Shown piece after piece: positions 56,019 through 64,000 of a DNA stretch of 64,000 bases; within the stretch, counting starts at the first letter, position 1; each line of letters starts with the position of its first letter. The notes beneath the pieces were generated by a model. That model searched no databases and was not told the origin of the DNA. It saw only the letters and a list, made by a program, of their open reading frames with translations. A program made the position numbers and the translations under genes. This stretch comes from Lutibacter sp. A64 (lineage in GTDB: Bacteria > Bacteroidota > Bacteroidia > Flavobacteriales > Flavobacteriaceae), in contig NZ_CP092487.1 of NCBI RefSeq assembly GCF_022429565.1, positions 2,498,001-2,562,000 of the forward strand. The letters run 5' to 3'.

Positions 56019-56645
56019 ATGAAGACACTTTTGAACTATTTTACCGATATTACTGAAACCCAAAAAGAACAATTTTACAAATTAGAAGAGTTGTACAAAT
56101 TTTGGAATGCACAAATTAATGTTATCTCTAGAAAAGATATTGATGAATTATACACTAAACATGTACTACACTCGTTAGGTATAGCCAAAGTACAAGCTTT
56201 TAATCCTGAATCTAAGGTCTTAGATGTTGGCACAGGTGGTGGTTTTCCTGGAATTCCTTTGGCTATTTTATTTCCTGAAACCGACTTTTATTTAGTTGAT
56301 TCTATAGGAAAAAAAATAAAAGTTGTAAATGAAGTTGCAACTGCTCTAAAATTAAAAAATGTAAAAGCTGAACAAATTAGAGCTGAAAATGTAAAAGGAG
56401 AATTCGACTTTATTGTTAGCAGAGCTGTTACTAAAATGGACGATTTTGTAAAATGGACCCGTAAAAAAATTGCTAAAAAACAGCAACACCAACTTAAAAA
56501 TGGAATTTTATATTTAAAAGGTGGTGATTTAACTGACGAATTGGCAAATTTTTCAAATGCAACACTCTATAATTTAACCGACTATTTTGATGATGAATTT
56601 TTTGAAACTAAAAAAGTAGTGCATATTCCGTTGAAGAAACGTTAA
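56019..56645 (+). CDS. rsmG: 16S rRNA (guanine(527)-N(7))-methyltransferase RsmG
   Basis: 208 aa. SAM-dependent methylation of G527 in 16S rRNA. Typical sequence: FYKLEELYKFWNAQINVISR, VLDVGTGGGFPGIPLAILFP (SAM motif) and FIVSRAVTKMDDFVKW. Length and motifs match the family. Precedes a small Cys-rich gene by 70 nt. Confidence 0.95.
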   Translation: MKTLLNYFTDITETQKEQFYKLEELYKFWNAQINVISRKDIDELYTKHVLHSLGIAKVQAFNPESKVLDVGTGGGFPGIPLAILFPETDFYLVDSIGKKIKVVNEVATALKLKNVKAEQIRAENVKGEFDFIVSRAVTKMDDFVKWTRKKIAKKQQHQLKNGILYLKGGDLTDELANFSNATLYNLTDYFDDEFFETKKVVHIPLKKR

Positions 56646-56683
56646 ATATGACATTTGTTATAATTTATAATTAAAATAAAAGA

Positions 56684-56691
56684 TATTTTTG
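56684..56691 (+). promoter_or_regulatory. -7 box of the small zinc-type gene
   Basis: TATTTTTG, exact TAnnTTTG, 24 nt before the start. The nearest TTG is 26 nt upstream, slightly too far. Confidence 0.4.
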
Positions 56692-56715
56692 TCTTAAATT
56701 AAAATTATAATAGAT

Positions 56716-56895
56716 ATGAGTCAAGTTAAAGCATGTTTAGTTTGTAAAAAAACTGCTACAGAAATACCGGTAACAAAGTTTTATTATCAAGAAAGTGAAT
56801 TTTATATCTGCCCACAACATATGCCAACCATAATTCACAATCCACAAGAATTAATTGGCCTTTTAGATGGAGCTGAGGATTTTGAAGCAGTTTAG
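56716..56895 (+). CDS. Small (59 aa) cysteine-motif protein, unknown function
   Basis: Starts MSQVKACLVCKKTATEIPV. Two Cys pairs or halves can be seen, CLVCKK near the N terminus and CPQHM in the middle, suggesting one zinc site of CxxC...CxxH type. The acidic tail DGAEDFEAV follows. It has its own -7 box. The coding frame is intact and the gene sits alone between rsmG and a terminator-like repeat. Conserved-looking small protein without a known family. Confidence 0.7.
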   Translation: MSQVKACLVCKKTATEIPVTKFYYQESEFYICPQHMPTIIHNPQELIGLLDGAEDFEAV

Positions 56896-56915
56896 TTTAC
56901 TTTCAAAATAAAAAA

Positions 56916-56991
56916 GACTGTCTAAAAAGTCTATAAATTCGTTAACCTGAAACAAGTTTGGTTTGACGAAAATTTCACTTTTTAGACAGCC
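56916..56991. repeat. Short copy D of the MITE/REP family (bidirectional terminator)
   Basis: Left arm GACTGTCTAAAAAGT (56916-56930) pairs with ACTTTTTAGACAGCC (56977-56991). It lies between the small plus-strand gene and the minus-strand pruA gene. Confidence 0.75.
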
Positions 56992-57013
56992 TAATTATTC
57001 AATAATATTGAAT

Positions 57014-58735
57014 TTATTTTTTCTTAAATCTATCTGATAAATCTTTACCAAATTCTTTTAATTTTTCAACTGCACTTTCAACCTCTTTTTCAACAGTTTC
57101 AATTGTAGTTTCCCCTAAAAACGGATATCTATAATCTGTTGGCGACACAAAAGTTTCTTTAATTGTACGGTTGCTTACCCAACGTAATAAATTCCATACA
57201 GAACCAGCTTTATCATTAGTTCCAGAACCTCTAGCACCTCCAAAAGGTTGTTGTCCAACAACAGCTCCTGTTGGTTTATCATTTATATAAAAGTTACCCG
57301 CAGCATTTTCTAATTTATTAGTAGCAATGTCAATTACATATCTATCTCCACTAAAAATAGCTCCTGTTAAGGCAAATTCGCTTGTTTTATCTACAATATC
57401 TAAAATTTCTTCCCATTTTTCATCTTCATAAATATAAATGGTAATAATTGGGCCAAATAATTCAGTACTCATTGTTTTGTACTGTGGATTTGTAGTAACA
57501 ATTACAGTTGGCTCAATAAAATAACCAATACTATCATCATAACCTCCACCAATAATAATTTCGGCATCAGCATCTGCTTTTGCTTGATCTATATAGCTAG
57601 ATAATTTTTTGAACGCTCTATCATCAATCACAGCATTTATAAAGTTTGTAGTATCTTCTGGAGTTCCCATTTTAAAAGATTTTACATCTTTTATTACAGC
57701 TTCTTTAATTTCTGGCCATAAACTTTTTGGCAAATAAGCCCTTGAAGCTGCAGAACATTTTTGTCCTTGATATTCAAAAGCACCTCTAGAAATGGCCGTA
57801 GCTACTTCTTGAGCATTTGAACTTGGGTGTGCCCAAATAAAATCTTTTCCTCCTGTTTCACCTACAATTCTTGGGTATGTTTTGTAGGTATTCATATTTT
57901 TACCTATTGTTTCCCAAAAACTATTAAATACTGGTGTAGATCCTGTAAAGTGCACTCCAGAAAAGTCTGGACTGTTTAACAATACGTCTGTAATTGTTCC
58001 AGAATTACCTGTAACCATATTTATAACACCATCAGGTAAACCAGCCGCTTTAAATAATTCCATAATTACTTGTGCAGAATATACTTGAGAACGTGCAGGT
58101 TTCCAAATAACTACATTCCCCATAAGTGCTGGAGCTGCAGGTAAATTTCCTGCAATTGCTGTAAAATTAAATGGTGTAATAGCATATACAAAACCTTCTA
58201 ACGGACGGTATTCCATTCTGTTCCAAACACCTGGTGAAGATACTGGTTGATTACTGTAAATCTCAGTCATAAATTCTACGTTAAAACGTAAAAAATCGAT
58301 TAATTCACAAGCTGAATCTATTTCTGCCTGATACACATTTTTAGATTGCGCAATCATTGTTGCTGCATTCATTTTATAACGAAAAGGTCCTGCTAATAAA
58401 TCTGCTGCTTTTAAGAAAATTGCAGCTCTGTGCTCCCAACTTGTAGCTGCCCATTTTACACGTGCTTCAGCAGCTTTTTTAACAGCCAACTCAATATGCT
58501 CTTTATCTGCAGTATGATAGTGTCCAACACAATGTTTATGGTCATGTGGTGGATGAATATCTACCGTATTACCAGTTCTAAATTCTTTTCCTCCAATATA
58601 AAATGGAATATCCACTTTTTGGTTATACATTTTTCGGTAAGTTTCCAATAAAAGTCTACGCTCTACAGAACCTGGAGCATAATTTTTAACTGGTTCATTT
58701 ACCGCCTTTGGTACATTATAAAATCCTGAAGCCAT
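57014..58735 (-). CDS. pruA: L-glutamate gamma-semialdehyde dehydrogenase (delta-1-pyrroline-5-carboxylate dehydrogenase)
   Basis: 573 aa. Oxidises glutamate semialdehyde from proline breakdown to glutamate with NAD+. Catalytic Glu near 293 (RIVGETGGKDFIWAHPSS) and Cys327 (EYQGQKCSAASRAYLP) are conserved, as are KPARSQVYSAQVIMEL and NFYINDKPTGAVVGQQPFGG. Compared with the usual enzyme of about 542 residues it carries an extra C-terminal, Glu/Lys-rich coiled-coil tail of about 31 residues after the conserved end. No proline dehydrogenase gene is adjacent. Confidence 0.94.
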   Translation of the reverse strand: MASGFYNVPKAVNEPVKNYAPGSVERRLLLETYRKMYNQKVDIPFYIGGKEFRTGNTVDIHPPHDHKHCVGHYHTADKEHIELAVKKAAEARVKWAATSWEHRAAIFLKAADLLAGPFRYKMNAATMIAQSKNVYQAEIDSACELIDFLRFNVEFMTEIYSNQPVSSPGVWNRMEYRPLEGFVYAITPFNFTAIAGNLPAAPALMGNVVIWKPARSQVYSAQVIMELFKAAGLPDGVINMVTGNSGTITDVLLNSPDFSGVHFTGSTPVFNSFWETIGKNMNTYKTYPRIVGETGGKDFIWAHPSSNAQEVATAISRGAFEYQGQKCSAASRAYLPKSLWPEIKEAVIKDVKSFKMGTPEDTTNFINAVIDDRAFKKLSSYIDQAKADADAEIIIGGGYDDSIGYFIEPTVIVTTNPQYKTMSTELFGPIITIYIYEDEKWEEILDIVDKTSEFALTGAIFSGDRYVIDIATNKLENAAGNFYINDKPTGAVVGQQPFGGARGSGTNDKAGSVWNLLRWVSNRTIKETFVSPTDYRYPFLGETTIETVEKEVESAVEKLKEFGKDLSDRFKKK

Positions 58736-58775
58736 ATTAATATTATTTTATAAATTTTTACTTTAAATTTGCCTA

Positions 58776-58783
58776 CAAAGTTA
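58776..58783 (-). promoter_or_regulatory. -7 box of pruA
   Basis: TAACTTTG in minus orientation, about 40 nt before the start codon. No -33 element seen. Confidence 0.35.
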
Positions 58784-58842
58784 CAAAATAGTATTCATTT
58801 ATTATTTTTGAAACTAATACTGATTATTCAAATTTTGATAGT

Positions 58843-59544
58843 ATGTGTACCGTTACTTTTCTACCATTAAAAAATAATGGCTTTATTTTAACTTCCAATC
58901 GCGATGAAACGCCACTTAGAGCTACATTTCCTCCTAAAAAATATCAAGAAGATGGTGTGAAATTGGTTTTCCCAAAGGATAAATTAGCTGGTGGCACTTG
59001 GATTGGTACAAGCTCTAATAACAGATTGGTTTGTGTTTTAAACGGTGCTTTTAAAAAACATAACAGAAAAGAAAGCTATAAAAAAAGTAGAGGAATTATT
59101 GCTAAAGATATTTTAAAAGCCTCTAATTGTAATGCGTATATTAAAAACTTAGATTTAGATGGAATTGAGCCGTTTACTATGGTTATAGTTGATTGGAATA
59201 ATAACAACCTAAATTTACTAGAACTTGTTTGGGATGAAAACACAAAACATTTTAATAGTTTAAAAAACGAACCTAAAATATGGTCTTCTGCCACTTTATA
59301 TTCTGAAACCTCAAAAGAAACAAGACAACATTGGTTTAAAACATGGGTTTCTGAAAACAACTTTACAACTTCAACCATTTTAAATTTTCATCATTCTGAA
59401 ATTGGAGATAAAGAACAATCTATTTTAATGAAACGTCCAAAAGTTGAAACTGTTAGTATTACTTCAATAAAAAAAGAAGATCAAAAAATTGAGATGCTAT
59501 ATAAAGATATAATTCGTAATTTAATACACAAAACAAGTATTTAG
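58843..59544 (+). CDS. NRDE family protein
   Basis: 233 aa. The opening MCTVTFLPL, followed by FILTSNRDETPLRATFPP with the NRDE motif, is the hallmark of the NRDE/TANGO2-like family; the N-terminal Cys suggests an Ntn-hydrolase-like fold. Function unknown in bacteria. It overlaps the 3' end of the apaG gene by four bases, the two being convergent. Confidence 0.9.
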   Translation: MCTVTFLPLKNNGFILTSNRDETPLRATFPPKKYQEDGVKLVFPKDKLAGGTWIGTSSNNRLVCVLNGAFKKHNRKESYKKSRGIIAKDILKASNCNAYIKNLDLDGIEPFTMVIVDWNNNNLNLLELVWDENTKHFNSLKNEPKIWSSATLYSETSKETRQHWFKTWVSENNFTTSTILNFHHSEIGDKEQSILMKRPKVETVSITSIKKEDQKIEMLYKDIIRNLIHKTSI

Positions 59545-59927
59545 TTATGAATATTAGAAACCATTAATTGAAATGTTGGTATATAAACTTTAAACATTTT
59601 TGAAGTGGTAAAGTTTACCATATTATAATAACCTTTCATAGCACCAATTGGTGAAGTTAAAAAACAATTTGAAGTATATGTATGAGATTCAGCAGGTTTT
59701 ATAATTGGTTTTTTACCAATAACACCAGATCCTTCAACAATTTCGGTATTGTTTAACGAATCAAATATTTTCCAGTGACGTGCCAATAACTGCACCGTTT
59801 CATTACTTTGATTTTCTATAGTGACTTGATAACTAAACGCATAATACAACCTATAATTTCGATAGTTTGTACCTTCAAAATTAGATTTTACTGAAATTTT
59901 AATGCCATTTGTTACTTGTTGCACCAT
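59541..59927 (-). CDS. apaG: ApaG domain protein (Co2+/Mg2+ efflux-associated family)
   Basis: 128 aa, single beta-sandwich domain. Motifs YAFSYQVTIENQSNETVQLL, RHWKIFDSLNNTEIVEGSGV and IKPAESHTYTSNCFLTSPIG, then GYYNMVN are typical. Named from the E. coli apaG locus; the role is not settled. It converges on the NRDE gene with a four-base overlap. Confidence 0.92.
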   Translation of the reverse strand: MVQQVTNGIKISVKSNFEGTNYRNYRLYYAFSYQVTIENQSNETVQLLARHWKIFDSLNNTEIVEGSGVIGKKPIIKPAESHTYTSNCFLTSPIGAMKGYYNMVNFTTSKMFKVYIPTFQLMVSNIHN

Positions 59928-60052
59928 AACAACTTACTTGTTGAGTTTCTTCAAAGATACAAAATTTCTGAAATTATTTAAAACTTGTTAATTGTTAAAA
60001 TTGTCTAAATAAAGTAGTTATCACACACTCTATTTAAACAAAAAATTAGAAT

Positions 60053-60739
60053 TTAATTCATTTTAGGATCAGATCTAAGCACACCAGCATTAGTATGTAC
60101 ATTTCCTACTTCTGTAATAACCGCACCTTCTGGTCCAGCTATTTGCCAATGTGGCGACTCTACTTTTTCTAATTTTGCAAAATCACCTTCGTTTGCTTCA
60201 ATAATATGATTTGTAGTTACTTTACCATCCCAATGCGATTTTGGCACTACAACTTGAGGAAATTGATCTCTATTATTTTCTCCAACTCCTACTATATAAC
60301 TTTTACCGTGCCTTACAAGCCAACCTTCCATTTTTGCAGGATTGCCGTCTGCTGCAAAATGCATGTGTTCTCCTAGCATTTGGCCTGGCAATAAAAATAT
60401 ATCCATCAGCATATATTGATCTTCTTCATTATTTACATACATAACCGAAGCCAACCCTAATTCGGCATAATTGCCTTTATTATAATCTGTAAGCCAAATT
60501 TTTTCTCTTAAACCTTCAAAAATAGGATAATCATGGTATTCTAGCATTTCAATTAAAGCGTCTTTTGCCTTTTCTTCTAAAAAATTTCCTTCAGTATCAT
60601 AAAATTGGTCATTTGTAAATTTTAATTCTTTTTTAATTTCTTCTTTTAGAACTTCTGCCTGTTTTTTTTCAGTTTTTTTAACACAACTACTAAAAAGAAT
60701 AACAATTATTAAAGAACACAATAGACTTAATTTTCTCAT
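60053..60739 (-). CDS. Putative cupin-like lipoprotein
   Basis: 228 aa. Signal peptide with lipobox ending SSC at residue 19. Mature part starts with a helical segment, then HMHFAADGNPAKMEGW, VVPKSHWDGKVTTNHI and SPHWQIAGPEGAVITEV, which look like cupin-barrel strands with His residues that could bind a metal. The family is not recognised exactly. Likely located in the periplasm or on the envelope. A -7 box TAGTTTTG is at 60816-60823. Confidence 0.65.
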   Translation of the reverse strand: MRKLSLLCSLIIVILFSSCVKKTEKKQAEVLKEEIKKELKFTNDQFYDTEGNFLEEKAKDALIEMLEYHDYPIFEGLREKIWLTDYNKGNYAELGLASVMYVNNEEDQYMLMDIFLLPGQMLGEHMHFAADGNPAKMEGWLVRHGKSYIVGVGENNRDQFPQVVVPKSHWDGKVTTNHIIEANEGDFAKLEKVESPHWQIAGPEGAVITEVGNVHTNAGVLRSDPKMN

Positions 60740-60933
60740 AAAATGAATTTATTTTTTTAAAAACTTAACAATTAATATTTAACTAGTTTAGTATTATTCA
60801 GCTAAAATTAAAGCACAAAACTATTAAGATTAAACTAAATAAAACGTATTTTATTAAATATTTTTCATCAATTTCCAATACTTAACATTTTATTCACAAT
60901 AAAATCAACGATTGGCTGAATATTATATTTTTG

Positions 60934-62178
60934 TTAATTATTCATTTTTTCAGAATTTCCATAACCAACACCAATTACTTTGGTATATCTACTTCCAAAT
61001 TTATTATAGTACACTAAAACGGTATAATCGTTTTCCGTTTGAAAAAAAGAGCCATCAATATCGCTATTATTTATAATACCATCGGCAGTTTTAGTAACAA
61101 ACTGATAATTATAAAAACCTTGTTTAAATAATATAGAGGCTTCATAAAGCCCATTTTCAGCATTGTATGTAAGTTTATTAGTTTCATTTAACTGCCAATT
61201 ATTAAAATTACCACTAACATAAATATCTTTACCATCTAAATTTTCTAAACAACTTAATGAAAAATGCACCCAGCTATAATCTGCATCCGTATTACTATCA
61301 TCTCCAGTTAAGGTTCTAACAACAAAATTTCCATTAATATCTTCAAACAACGTATACGGTTTATCTATTCTTTCTTCGTTTGTATATAAGTAAGTATGGT
61401 ATAAATCTCTACCCTGCTCCACTTTTGCAATATTTAACGTAGAATTTCTAATAGATTTTGAATCGAAATACAAAAACTCATTACCCGCTAAAAAGCTAGT
61501 TTCTTTATTGTATTTATATAATAATTGTGTACCTCTATAAAATTGTGGTTTTAAACCTTCAATAGCCGTTTGCCAATTATTATTTTGAATTACAACTGGC
61601 AAAATTTCTTCTTTTGGATTGTTAATTCTTAAACTAGGATGATTTATTATAAATTCTACAGATTGGTGAGAATTTATGGTTGAAATATCTCTACTTTTAT
61701 AAATTGTTACTCCAACCGTTACTTTAGATTCGTACACTACAAATCTGCGTTCAAAAACCACTTCATCATAATCATTTAAAACATAGATTTTATAATTTCC
61801 AGAAATTTTTATTCTTGTATTATCATTAGGCAGCGTTAAGGAATAGTTTGTATAAGGCTGCAAGGTGTTAAAAGAATTTTCGTAGCCTCTAATTCTATCT
61901 TCTGCATAACCATCTATAAACTCAGAATCTGCTAAATTTGAAGAATTCCAATTATAATCGCAATGTTCAATTTTATAGGTATAATCGTGTTCGTCGGCAT
62001 TTAAATCATCAAAAATCAACTGAATAGATTCTCCTAATCTAATAATTGGCGCATAATTATTAGCTAAAGTTGGCTGTAAAATAATTGTTTTTATATGTTC
62101 GGCATCTTTAATTTTCTGTTGAGCATAATTTAACTGAAAAATTAAAAATGTAATAAAACAAGTGTAAAATAACTTCAA
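60934..62178 (-). CDS. Type IX secretion system plug protein domain (DUF5103)
   Basis: 414 aa with signal peptide ending NYAQ. Contains EHIKTIILQPTLANNYAPIIRLG, YTYKIEHCDYNWNSSNL, RGYENSFNTLQPYTNYSL and DADYSWVHFSLSCLENLDGKDIYV, then a jelly-roll end. This is the pattern of the DUF5103 family, which plugs the SprA translocon of the type IX secretion system in flavobacteria. It supports the phylum assignment. A TATATTTG -7 box is at 62220-62227. Confidence 0.88.
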   Translation of the reverse strand: MKLFYTCFITFLIFQLNYAQQKIKDAEHIKTIILQPTLANNYAPIIRLGESIQLIFDDLNADEHDYTYKIEHCDYNWNSSNLADSEFIDGYAEDRIRGYENSFNTLQPYTNYSLTLPNDNTRIKISGNYKIYVLNDYDEVVFERRFVVYESKVTVGVTIYKSRDISTINSHQSVEFIINHPSLRINNPKEEILPVVIQNNNWQTAIEGLKPQFYRGTQLLYKYNKETSFLAGNEFLYFDSKSIRNSTLNIAKVEQGRDLYHTYLYTNEERIDKPYTLFEDINGNFVVRTLTGDDSNTDADYSWVHFSLSCLENLDGKDIYVSGNFNNWQLNETNKLTYNAENGLYEASILFKQGFYNYQFVTKTADGIINNSDIDGSFFQTENDYTVLVYYNKFGSRYTKVIGVGYGNSEKMNN

Positions 62179-62322
62179 AATATAATGGTTTTAACAGTGT
62201 TTAACATCAAAAATTAAACCAAATATAAAATTGTAAATACAAATAAAACGATTTCGGATTGAAAACTTATTTACAAAAGTTAAAAAATTTATTAAAAACT
62301 GTATAATAAAATTATAAATTCA

Positions 62323-62330
62323 TATTTTTG
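62323..62330 (+). promoter_or_regulatory. -7 box of the nqr operon
   Basis: TATTTTTG, exact TAnnTTTG, 37 nt before the nqrA start. No clear -33 TTG, so only the -7 part is supported. Confidence 0.45.
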
Positions 62331-62367
62331 CACCGTTTTTAAAGGACTATCTAAATAAACTCAAAAT

Positions 62368-63717
62368 ATGTCACAGGACATTCAAATTAAAAAAGGTTTG
62401 GATATTAAGCTAAAAGGTATTGCCGAAAAGGTTACCGAAAAAGCTGACCCATGTAGTGTCTACACACTAAAACCTGAAGATTTCCACAGTATCATTCCTA
62501 AATTATCTATTAAAATTGGCGCTAAAGTAAAAGCCGGTGAAGCCGTTTTTTACAATAAAGCTAATGAAGATATGAAATTTCCATCACCAGTAAGTGGTGA
62601 GTTGGTTGATATAATTCGTGGTGAAAAAAGAAAAATATTAGCAATTAAAATTAATGCTAGTAATGTACAAGAATTTGCAGATTTTGGCATAAAAGATCCA
62701 AAAGCTATGAAAGCTGAGGAGATTAAAAGTCATTTATTAGCTGCTGGTTGTTGGCCATTTATTAAACAAAGACCTTATGATGTAATTGCAAATCCTGCAA
62801 ATACACCTAAAGCTATTTTTGTTTCTGGCTATGCAAGTGCTCCTTTAGCCGCTGATTACGATTACGTTTTGGCAGGTAAAGAAAAAGAGTTACAGGCTGC
62901 AATTACAGCTTTAAGTAAATTAACGCCAGGAACTGTACATGTTTCGGTTGGAAAAAATTCCAATTCGCCTTTAGCAGGTTTAAACAATTGTACTTTGCAT
63001 AAAGTTTCAGGACCACATCCTTCTGGAAATGTTGGTACTCAAATTGCAAAAATTGACCCTGTTAATAAAGGTGAAACTGTTTGGACAATTTCTCCGCAAG
63101 ATTTAGTAATTATTGGTGAATTATTACTTACCGGAAAATTTAATGCTGAACGAATTATTGCATTGGCTGGTTCTTCTGTTAAAGCACCAAAATATTATAA
63201 AACAATTATTGGAGCTACAACTGCTTCTATTGTTGGTAATAAATTGGCAGGCGATAACACTAGAATTATTAGTGGAAATGTACTAACTGGTAAAGCTATA
63301 ACCTTAAAAGGATGTTTAGGCTATTACGATAATATAATTACTGTAATTCCTGAAGGTAACGATTATGAATTATTTGGTTGGAACAAACCAGTTTTCAATA
63401 AAATATCAGCCACAAGGTCCTTAACTTTTTCTTGGTTAAATCCTAAAAAGAAATACGACTTAAACACAAATACAAATGGAGAACACCGAGCGTTTGTTGT
63501 TACAGGTCAATACGAAAAAGTATTTCCTTTAGATATTTTCCCAATGCAAATTTTAAAAGCTTGTATGTATAAAGATCTTGATGAAATGGAAGCTTTAGGA
63601 ATGTACGAAGTTGCTCCTGAAGATTTTGCTTTAACCGAGTTTGTTTGTATTTCTAAACAACCACATCAAGAAATTATTAGAAAAGGCTTAGACTTAATGT
63701 TAAAAGAAATAGGATAA
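62368..63717 (+). CDS. nqrA: Na+-translocating NADH:quinone reductase subunit A
   Basis: 449 aa. Subunit of the respiratory Na+ pump Nqr in the inner membrane. The sequence SQDIQIKKGLDIKLKGIAEK at the start, KIGAKVKAGEAVFYNKANED, HPSGNVGTQIAKIDPVNKG and VFPLDIFPMQILKACMYKD are typical. It is the first gene of the nqr operon and is followed, after four bases, by nqrB. Confidence 0.96.
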   Translation: MSQDIQIKKGLDIKLKGIAEKVTEKADPCSVYTLKPEDFHSIIPKLSIKIGAKVKAGEAVFYNKANEDMKFPSPVSGELVDIIRGEKRKILAIKINASNVQEFADFGIKDPKAMKAEEIKSHLLAAGCWPFIKQRPYDVIANPANTPKAIFVSGYASAPLAADYDYVLAGKEKELQAAITALSKLTPGTVHVSVGKNSNSPLAGLNNCTLHKVSGPHPSGNVGTQIAKIDPVNKGETVWTISPQDLVIIGELLLTGKFNAERIIALAGSSVKAPKYYKTIIGATTASIVGNKLAGDNTRIISGNVLTGKAITLKGCLGYYDNIITVIPEGNDYELFGWNKPVFNKISATRSLTFSWLNPKKKYDLNTNTNGEHRAFVVTGQYEKVFPLDIFPMQILKACMYKDLDEMEALGMYEVAPEDFALTEFVCISKQPHQEIIRKGLDLMLKEIG

Positions 63718-63721
63718 GGTT

Positions 63722-64000
63722 ATGGGAGTAAAAGAAAAATTACATAATTTCAGAGAAAAGAACAAGGATAAAAAATGGCTTCCAGCCTTTTCCGCTTTTC
63801 ACACATTTTTATATACACCTAATGAAACAACACATTCAGGTGGGCACGTAAGAGCTGCAGACGATTTAAAAAGAACAATGAACATGGTAGTATTAGCTAT
63901 GATTCCTTGTTTAATTTTTGGAATGTTTAATACCGGATACCAACATTACCTTGCTTTTGGTGAGGCTGTTGATTTCTTATCTTGGGATGCATTTTTAGTT
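63722..64000 (+). CDS. nqrB: Na+-translocating NADH:quinone reductase subunit B, 3' end outside window
   Basis: The first 93 residues are present: MGVKEKLHNFREKNKDKKWL, HTFLYTPNETTHSGGHVRAADD and a first membrane helix NMVVLAMIPCLIFGMFNTGY. Flavin-carrying membrane subunit; continues beyond base 64000. Four bases after nqrA, so translationally close. Confidence 0.94.
   Translation, partial: MGVKEKLHNFREKNKDKKWLPAFSAFHTFLYTPNETTHSGGHVRAADDLKRTMNMVVLAMIPCLIFGMFNTGYQHYLAFGEAVDFLSWDAFLV

Noticed and set aside
59541-59544. Four-base overlap of the convergent NRDE and apaG genes
   Set aside because: Convergent stop overlaps are common in compact genomes and need no special explanation.

Overview
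The window is about 64 kb of AT-rich chromosome from a member of the Bacteroidota, most likely family Flavobacteriaceae. The evidence is the promoter signature TTG-N17-22-TAnnTTTG found upstream of many genes, very weak Shine-Dalgarno sites, a type IX secretion plug protein (DUF5103), Na+-translocating NADH dehydrogenase genes, MarC, Suf and caa3-oxidase clusters of flavobacterial type, and many small secreted lipoproteins. No gene fixes the genus.

Layout: (1) 1-4647, minus strand: a xylose operon (GntR-type regulator, xylulokinase, xylose isomerase, H+ symporter cut by the window edge). (2) 4816-6699: a zinc-ribbon membrane protein and an alpha/beta hydrolase. (3) 7015-10464: class Ia ribonucleotide reductase nrdB-nrdA. 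(4) 10814-22565, minus strand: a large envelope/secreted-protein cluster. It starts with a membrane-anchored TPR-LuxR regulator and continues with an OmpA-domain protein, several lipoproteins and exported proteins that share modules with each other, DUF3592, an AIM24-family protein and a collagen-like lipoprotein. (5) 22646-24506: DUF3109, MarC and a flavoprotein. (6) 24705-29155, minus strand: sufA-like, a four-helix-bundle gene, sufB, sufC, sufD; then thiL on the plus strand.

(7) 31001-40938 holds a complete type II-C CRISPR-Cas system: a minus-strand tracrRNA, cas9 (1535 aa), cas1, cas2 and an array of 48 repeats of 46 bp with 47 spacers. The repeat, read in crRNA sense, contains a flavobacterial-type promoter (TTG-N19-TATTTTTA), so each spacer is probably transcribed from its own repeat. 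The degenerate repeat lies at the cas2-distal end, and three spacers occur twice. A remnant of another gene, possibly an AbiEii-type toxin, lies just upstream.

(8) 41075-41254: tRNA-Leu(TAA) and tRNA-Gly(GCC). (9) 41469-48069: a cytochrome oxidase assembly/subunit cluster (ctaB, two subunit III family proteins, subunit IV, a degenerate SCO-like protein, SCO, DUF420, a small protein) followed by a TolC-family protein. (10) 48271-64000: mixed housekeeping genes (tsaB, mscS-like, DUF255, dodecin, aminotransferase, desaturase, rsmG, pruA, NRDE, apaG, T9SS plug, nqrA and the start of nqrB).

A dispersed inverted-repeat family (outer arms close to GGCTGTTTAAAAAGT, inner arms CGTCAnnCTGAA) occurs five times, always just after a gene end and three times between convergent genes. 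It looks like a MITE/REP family serving as terminators. The most rewarding objects are the repeat-embedded crRNA promoters with the compact tracrRNA, this repeat family, and the envelope cluster whose proteins exchange domains. Everything here comes from reading the sequence; no database search was run.
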